Positions 56,751-64,000 of a stretch of 64,000 nucleotides of DNA are shown here, one piece after another. A program made the position numbers and the translations under genes. The DNA is from Sinonovacula constricta. Its lineage: Eukaryota > Mollusca > Bivalvia > Cardiida > Solecurtidae. Below the pieces are notes generated by a model. That model made no database searches. It had not been told where the DNA came from and saw only the letters and a program-made list of their open reading frames with translations. Where the stretch lies: assembly GCA_007844125.1 (NCBI GenBank), contig CM017567.1:7056821-7120820 (forward strand), given 5' to 3'. Each line of letters opens with the position of its first letter. Position 1 is the first letter of the stretch.

Positions 56751-58232
56751 TCAAAACAAAACAAACACATAGAAATTATTATCCCAAAGGCAGGTGACCG
56801 ATACGTTACCTTATTGAACCATCATGTTTTTCTACGTCAATTTGTCGACTAATTTGTATTTGTAAAACGATGAACATCAAAGGATATTAACAGGACTAAC
56901 TAATTATATATTTTGTACACTTGTCAGTACCAAAAAGGATACAAGTGGTTATACAGTCACAAAGACCATCACTGATAAATGTTACATTGAAAGTGAATTG
57001 ATGTTACTGTTTCAGATATATTTTGGAAAATTGCTTTAACATCTGCTTAAATGTTTTAGAATTACATAATATAAAATAATTTCTTATTGGTGCCATTTAA
57101 GTACACCAATTATAAAACTTTACTAGAGATTTGAGATTAAAACTACCTATGCATACATTATGCTTTACTGTACAATTGGTTTTTATTTTAAGTGCCCGAC
57201 TAAGCCTGGTTAAATGAAGAAGCTTTAAAAGTATCGCAATTTGTGTATATCTCATTGAAGTGGGCTTTGAAGGTCAAGTACAGAACTTCCTTCTTTGCGT
57301 TTTCACAACATACCTTCAAAAAAGTAAATTTGGACTGTTCATCTGTTAATCATATGTATCAGTATAAATCAAAATAATCTTTACCAGGTTAAAATGTCAC
57401 TGTGTTACTGTACCGTTACACATAATTATATAAGTTACGCGCAATTACATAAACAACCATACGGCCCATGGCAGGCAAAACACCATTCAGTTACCATTGT
57501 ATATGTGCAAGCCTTAACATATACTCGATGAATCTAAGAGCATCATGGGTCTTCTTTTGAATACTGGACCATGTGCAAACTATTTATTCCATATTTCATT
57601 TCACTATATGCCACCGATTGAAAATAGTATTTAAGCTTAGATTTTGTCGATAAATACTCTGGCAATAAAGCAGGCAACCATCGTATTTGTATTTTTGTAA
57701 AAAAGCAATGTCTGACGCCAATGCGAATGACGTATACATTTTTAACGTGTACCTACACCATTCCGCGCAAATAATAATTGTACATGGCTAACGAAATTTT
57801 AATGGATGTGTTCGATGTATTTTTATAGACTGCTCAATTACACGGAACTGGTGAATATGGCATTCTTTTAGAACTATTTGATGTATGTAACAAAAGTGAC
57901 GATCACTTTTATTTCATTTATCCCGTTGACTGGAACTTTTATACGGCAATAAAAGTGCGTCTCTTATTTGTTACATTTATAAAAGTGCAAACTTACATTT
58001 CGTAATAATATTCTTTTTAAGGTAGCATTCTTTTGAGCACAATGGTTTCCAATTTAAAAGTTTATTGCTTTACTAAAATTTATTTATCTAGATATAGACA
58101 GTTGCCTAATCATATTTACATTCAATTAAGCAGTTATAAAGCCAAAACCACAAACACAAAAGCAAGCAAATAAACACAACAATAATGAAACGAATTAAAG
58201 CGCTAAGTTAATTGTAGAAAACGGGTAATAAA
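56751..58232. other. Intergenic DNA, nothing recognised
   Basis: AT-rich; no supported gene. Confidence 0.35.
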
Positions 58233-58498
58233 TCTCAGGTTGTAGAGCGTCGGCTTGCGGATCGGGAGGTCGTGGGTTAGAACCCCGGCCGGGTCTAACC
58301 AAAGACTTTAAAGTTGGTAGTAGTGGCTTCCCTCCTAACGCTCGGGGCTAAGGGGACAGCATTTACGCCTGACTCGTCGGTGTCAGTATAATGGACCGGC
58401 CGGGTTCAGTCCCTGGGCACCTCATAAGTGCCACTGTGCTATAATGATAGAAATGTCGCTGCGCAGTATCGGCAAAAATGCCGGCTAATCCCTAATCC
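58233..58498 (+). repeat. tRNA-headed SINE-A, copy 2
   Basis: Head TGTAGAGCGTCGGCTTGCGG, B-box variant GGGTTAGAACCCC, body TTTAAAGTTGGTAGTAGTGG, ACTCGTCGGTGTCAGTATAA and GGACCGGCCGGGTTCAGTCC, 3' end GCCGGCTAATCCCTAATCCC. Homologous along its length to the minus-strand copy at 19075-19345. Confidence 0.88.
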
Positions 58499-59690
<1,192 letters not shown>

Positions 59691-59743
59691 TAAACATTTT
59701 GTTTGCCGAATCTTCCGTTTTGCTTTTGTGTCAAATTAAAGAA

Positions 59744-60535
59744 ATGTCGAGACCTAAACGGTTCCGTCGGGCGCCTAGGGCCTGTGATGGGAAGCTGGGG
59801 CGTCAGAACATGGTAGAATTGGTGCAAGAAGAGGCAGGACAGTGGCAGAGGGATACAGGGCACGTGCGACAAGCATGAGCGAGCCGGTGTCAGAAGTTGG
59901 TGTAGGGACCGAGCCGGTGTTGGAAGGTGAACTGCCTAGGTCAGCGGCATCAAGTCTGCCCAATTCGCCAGAATGTTTTTGTTTTCAACCAACCAGCAGC
60001 TTAATATAAATTGCATGCTTATAATGGTTTCAATGTTTCATAAGCCATACAAAACAAAATTGTAAATGGACAATACATAGAGCGGGCCCAACTTCTGGAA
60101 ATCCAGTTGGCTGTTGATGACAGGCGCTTGTAGCTGTCCAGTTCTGGTGAAATGTTTTTAAGGCCAGTACATGCTAGCAGAACTATCCAAACAATAGAAG
60201 TTTGGACTGATGCATTTTTATTTATGCTTCTATTTTTCTATTGGTGCATTTGCAGAGAATAAATGAAATTTTAAAGTACATGGCAAACATTGACTTGGCT
60301 TCTAGTCGTTACCCAGTGCCTGGCTGAGAGCATTATGACCAGCAACTTAGATAAAGGGTGGCCGCTAATCCAGCGGGCATATCTTTTGTGCAGATTAACC
60401 AAGAGCTTTGGTTGGTTTATGTTGGGGCCTATACAAATTCGGGTACATTGTTTACTCCTACAGTTAAGAAGTGTTTTGACTTTATTATAGGTCGTGTGCA
60501 AGGTAACAGTGCACATTTAGGCATGTTTGATTAAT
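59744..60535 (+). pseudogene. DIRS gag-like ORF, broken
   Basis: ATG at 59744 opens MSRPKRFRRAPRACDGK, a basic N-terminus, interrupted at 59876. A shifted frame continues MSEPVSEVGVGTEPVLEGEL. Near 60360-60490 a further frame reads NPAGISFVQINQELWLVYVG. Order and position before the RT fit a DIRS first ORF. No zinc knuckle seen. Confidence 0.55.
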
Positions 60536-60539
60536 TTGT

Positions 60540-60960
60540 AATACTGCTCACCTTACAGGTGGTGCACAATTGGCAGGCGTTCAGGTCAGTTTGGAAGGGG
60601 GGCTGGACCAACTCTAGAGCTGCTGTTTCCCAGGGCCGAGGGTGGTTTGGACCTATGTCAAGGACTGCCTTCTGGGCCAGAGCCAGCTTTGGTTCACAAT
60701 TTTAACTTAAATTTGGGAGTCCCTCCAGTCAATGTGGAAGTTCTGGGTCGTTTTTTAGGTTTGTATCCGAGTAGGGTGAATGCGGCTTTATTAGATGGGG
60801 GTTTTAAAAGTGGTTTTCGCCTTGGTTTTGAGGGTAATAGAGGTAGTCATTGGCAAGAAATTTGAAATCTGCACGTTTAAATCTTGTATTGTTGAAAGAA
60901 AAAAAATGTTAAGAAGTGTGTTGTGGCAGGTTTGCAGGACCCTAGTTTGCACGAGTTTGT
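60540..60960 (+). pseudogene. DIRS RT N-terminal segment
   Basis: About 60640-60870 reads PSRVNAALLDGGFKSGFRLG and FEGNR. Then NLKSARLNLVLLKEKM follows in a shifted frame. This is the typical GFxxGFxIxF and NLKSA region before the DIRS RT catalytic core. The frame is cut where the nested element starts. Confidence 0.65.
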
Positions 60961-62150
60961 ACTAAAGTAGAAGATTTCAATGCTAGAAACCGGTTTATTT
61001 CTTCTAAACTGTTACAGCAAGGTTTTCGTTTTCATAAATTTAGAAAGGCGTTTTCAAAATTATTTCACCGCAATGGTTTTATTGCTTCTAAGTATAATAG
61101 CAGTATGAAAACTCGTATGCAGAAAGGCATATGCCATCCTGCATTTTATGGAAATGTTTTATACAAGTTAAAGAAAATCACGGGTCTCAATAACTTTTCT
61201 GACCACTTAACAAAACTTATCAGAAAATGTATTGCAGACGGTTACAACCCGAGAACCGTTCGATGTACTGCATTGCTTGCAATTGACCCTTTTACAGTCA
61301 AGAACTTGCATTGCTTTTAAACTACACGATGACCATACAGGTCGTTGAGACTATTATGAAAACAGAGACTTAAAGCCATAATTGGACAGTCACAGTTGGA
61401 TTTCTTGTCTCTTCATCTCTCCAGTCGTGCCCTATATAGGTGGGACAACTTGAGCAGACCATACCCTTTACGTGAGATTGCACAGTAGGTATAACATCGG
61501 GATTTTTGGTACCTTTATTACATATAAAATGCCAACTGTGGATAAATCCTTGGCTTTTATATGTTTTTTAAAACGTATTACTTCTAAACAATACTACGTT
61601 TCATGTTGTTGATTTGGGTTGTTTTCTAAAATTCTATTATTTCTTTCGTATTTTTTACATTTCACTTTTGACTCTTTTGGCATATGACGTCATGGCACTG
61701 TATAACGTCATTATATTGTTCTTATAATATATCAGCGCTTGTACTGCTTATTTTATTTGAAACTACTCTCTCATTTGGAATTTTTAGGTTGTCGGGGCTT
61801 TTATCTACTGTACATACTGTATATATGTTGTTAGTTTATTTTATTACTAGTTATTATGTATGAACATAAGTTCATTATATCCGTTTTTATTCTCCAGATG
61901 CAGGTGCTGTTAGTTGTTTCACTTTGACGGGATATTTTTATTTACACTGTTTATTTGATAGAAAAATCTTCAGGAAGAGCGAGGTTGGAGCGCTCCACAA
62001 ACCAGGTTTAAGCACACTAGTTGAACCTTTTGCCGACTGACCGTCCCAAGTCGGTAACTGATGGTTTTTCTTATTGTGTATTATGTCTCGTCTCTGTTTG
62101 TTTGCCTTTGTCTACTGGTAGATACAATTTTAATATCTGTGGAAATTTTG
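60961..62150 (+). mobile_element. Retroelement fragment nested in the DIRS RT, copy 2
   Basis: From 60967 an open frame of about 118 codons reads VEDFNARNRFISSKLLQQGF, then FRKAFSKLFHR, QKGICHPAFYGNVLYKLK, DHLTKLIRKCIADGYNPRT and PFTVKNLHCF, then TAA (61318-61320). About 830 bp of 3' untranslated sequence follow, including the block TTGCCGACTGACCGTCCCAA at 62030 that recurs at 30005. DIRS coding sequence resumes at about 62195. It is homologous to the minus-strand copy at 36190-36720. Confidence 0.7.
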
Positions 62151-62189
62151 ATAGGGCCTTTTCTTATTTACCTATTGATTCATTAAATT

Positions 62190-62990
62190 TTTAATTTAAG
62201 AATATCTCCAGTCGGCTTAGTCCCTAAATCTGATGGATTTTACAGGATTATAACTCATTTGTCATATCCTGCAGGTGATAGTGTTAACGATGGGATAAGT
62301 GATGCCCTGTGAATCAGTGATTGGTATGATTTTTAACCTGGGTAGAGGAGCATATTTGGCAAAAAGAGATATTAAATCTGCCTTTTGTTTATTGACTATT
62401 TCGCCACTTGACTATTGATTGCTGGGAATTAAGGATGAATAGGGGTTGATATATATACATATAAGATTTTGCCGATGGGATGTAAAATGTCTTGCTCTTT
62501 TTTGAGGCGTTTTCAACATTTCTACACTGGTTGGTCAGTTACGTATCTAGACAATTTACTATGGATCATTATTAAGATGACTTCATTTTGTGTGGAAGTA
62601 AGAATATGCAGGACTGCAAGTCTCTTGTTGACACGTTTGCTATGGTTGTGGTTGGCTCGCGGTCTCTACGGCAGAAGAGAAGTCAGTCGGTCTAGTTCAG
62701 AAATTGCTATTTTTAGGGCATGAGGTAGATTCTGTTTAAATGTCGGTAAGAATCCCTTTGTACAAAATCGAGGAATTAAATGCAATATTATTGGGAATGC
62801 TGGTTTGCAAAAAAAACCCTTACATTTAAAGAATTTTAATTGGAAAGCTTACATTTTCAGTAAAGCTGTTCGGGCTAGTAGGGCCTTTCTGCGTAGATTT
62901 TAGGATGCAACAATGGATATTACTAGACCACATCATAAGATATGGCTATCAGGTGGCATTAGGCAGGACATGTTAGTGTGGGAAGTATTT
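62190..62990 (+). pseudogene. DIRS RT catalytic segment
   Basis: Reads ISPVGLVPKSDG, HLSYPAGDSVNDGISDA, NLGRGAYLAKRDIKSAF (motif A), LPMGCKMSCSFL, then a degraded DDF (motif C) region near 62565-62590 and SLVDTFAMV. Several stops and frameshifts. Confidence 0.8.
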
Positions 62991-63029
62991 TAGACGAATT
63001 TAATAGGTTGGTATACATTTTAGATGATA

Positions 63030-63527
63030 CTTGGTCTAGTAATGATAGCTTAAATATGTTTACAGACAGTGCAGGGTCAGCTGGTTTAGGTTGCGGTTGC
63101 TTGCGAGGTAATGAGTGGGCATATTTTTCAGTGGCTAGAGTCGTGGTTCGGAAATAAGATTTTAAGAGATATTTACTTTCTGGAAATGGTGCCTGGTTTG
63201 CTGGTACTGGTGTTTAGGGGTCATAAATTAAGCAATCGACAGATTGTTCTTTATATTGACAACGAGGCTATGGTAATCATCATGTATAAGAAGACTGCTA
63301 AATCAAAAAGGATTATGCAACCGGTAAGGCCCTTTGTGCTTTTGGCTATGGAACAATGTATCATATTTAAAGCCAAACATATTCCAACATATGCTAAAAC
63401 CATTGCTGATTCAATTTCTCGCAAACAGTGGGTGAGGTTTCGGAATGTGGCACCGGAATCAGACGCGGAACCACAGGTCATACCGGAACGCTTTCGATCA
63501 AGGATATGCGATCTGAGTCTTCAATAA
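63030..63527 (+). pseudogene. DIRS RNase H domain
   Basis: About 63060-63110 reads FTDSAGSAGLGCGCLRGNEW. After a frameshift the 63111-63527 frame continues FQWLESW, RDIYFLEMVP, LYIDNEAMVIIMYKKTAKSK, HIPTYAKTIADSISRKQWVR and PESDAEPQVIPE. The Asp residues of TDSAG and YIDN and the Glu of LEMVP fit RNase H catalytic positions of DIRS elements. Confidence 0.85.
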
Positions 63528-64000
63528 TGAATAATGTAGCCCTGGCTGCAAACACGACTAATGCTTACAACACAGGACTGAAAAGTTTTGAGAAATTTCG
63601 AACTGAATATAGTATACTGAAAGATTGGCCGCCCCGATCAATAGACACAATTCCCTTGTTTATTGCCTGATTTCTCTGCAAGAATTAAAAGATACACAGC
63701 TCGTTTGTATGTAAATGCTACTGGGTTTTAATATAAAATGAGAGGTTGTCATGATATTTCAAGAAATTTTGTTGAGCAAAACGCAGTGGAGGGACTTAAG
63801 CGCTCAGTGGGACGGAATAGTTTACGTTTACTAATTACACAAGTCTTGTTAAAGGCGAATATTGGAGATTTGCAGAATGTTTGAAATGAGTACGAGGCAC
63901 GTATGTTTAATGCAGCATATTGCTTGGCTTTCATTTTTTCTGAGGGTCAGTGAAATGGTTGCCACAAATAGGAATATCGCAGAATGTGTCATTATGGCGT
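63520..64000 (+). pseudogene. DIRS tyrosine recombinase, N-terminal part
   Basis: Reads LAANTTNAYNTGLKSFEKFR, DWPPRSIDTIPLFIA, then after shifts NEYEARMFNAAYCLAFIF near 63880-63940. This is the core-binding domain and start of the catalytic domain of the DIRS recombinase. The catalytic Arg/His/Tyr lie beyond the window. Confidence 0.75.

Larger units (their letters stand above)
59691..64000 (+). mobile_element. Decayed DIRS-type tyrosine-recombinase retrotransposon
   Basis: Plus-strand order gag-like, RT, RNase H, tyrosine recombinase, running off the window end. The RT is split by another retroelement (60.96-62.15 kb). Diagnostic pieces: RISPVGLVPKSDGFYR-style core (seen as ISPVGLVPKSDG), HLSYPAGDSVNDGISDA, AYLAKRDIKSAF, FTDSAGSAGLGCGC, RDIYFLEMVP, YIDNEAMV, ADSISRKQW and an N-terminal recombinase domain. 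DIRS elements integrate by a tyrosine recombinase rather than a DDE integrase. Multiple stops and frameshifts; inactive. Confidence 0.88.

Overview
The window is AT-rich metazoan nuclear DNA with a typical marine-invertebrate look, most likely from a bivalve or other mollusc. The grounds are short phase-matched exons with GT-AG introns, many tRNA-headed SINEs, LINE, DIRS and hAT/MITE debris, and long AT dinucleotide runs. No bacterial operon, rRNA gene, functional tRNA or CRISPR array was seen. The species is not determinable from the sequence alone.

Layout. 0.6-13 kb is repeat-dense: a 167-bp satellite unit, CGTAAC-type arrays, a decayed jockey/CR1-like LINE (2.05-4.5 kb, minus), fragments of a second LINE with an RNase H domain (1.9 and 6.3-7.1 kb, minus), a MITE with about 65-bp inverted ends around a four-copy 124-bp array (7.37-8.0 kb), a 2.7-kb hAT-like insertion with an exact 8-bp target duplication (8.67-11.38 kb), and an endonuclease-domain relic (11.8-12.36 kb). 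13.5-23.4 kb holds five phase-compatible exons on the plus strand. They encode the C-terminal part of a kinase-like protein with one frameshift, and a possible alternative first exon lies at 20.05 kb. 24-27.4 kb is minisatellite DNA, including a foldback-like element inserted inside a 20-bp-unit array. At 29.39-29.90 kb a cysteine-rich exon on the plus strand ends in a premature stop.

42.3-49.9 kb carries the best gene in the window, on the minus strand. Four exons join in phase to give a 431-residue type I membrane protein: a short signal peptide, about ten VSP/furin-like cysteine repeats in one 999-bp exon, a glycine-rich transmembrane helix, and a 38-residue cytoplasmic tail with a YVN motif. 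The 29.4-kb exon is its decayed paralogue in opposite orientation. The region just beyond the stop codon is tandemly duplicated.

59.7-64 kb is a decayed DIRS-type tyrosine-recombinase retrotransposon (gag-like, RT, RNase H and recombinase parts, cut off by the window end). It is interrupted at about 60.96-62.15 kb by another retroelement. A second copy of that inserted family lies on the minus strand at 36.2-36.7 kb, and a piece of its 3' region is at 30.0 kb. The rest (27.4-29.4, 30.1-42 and 50-59 kb) is AT-rich sequence with microsatellites, SINEs and one striking 82-bp palindrome, and no gene I can support.
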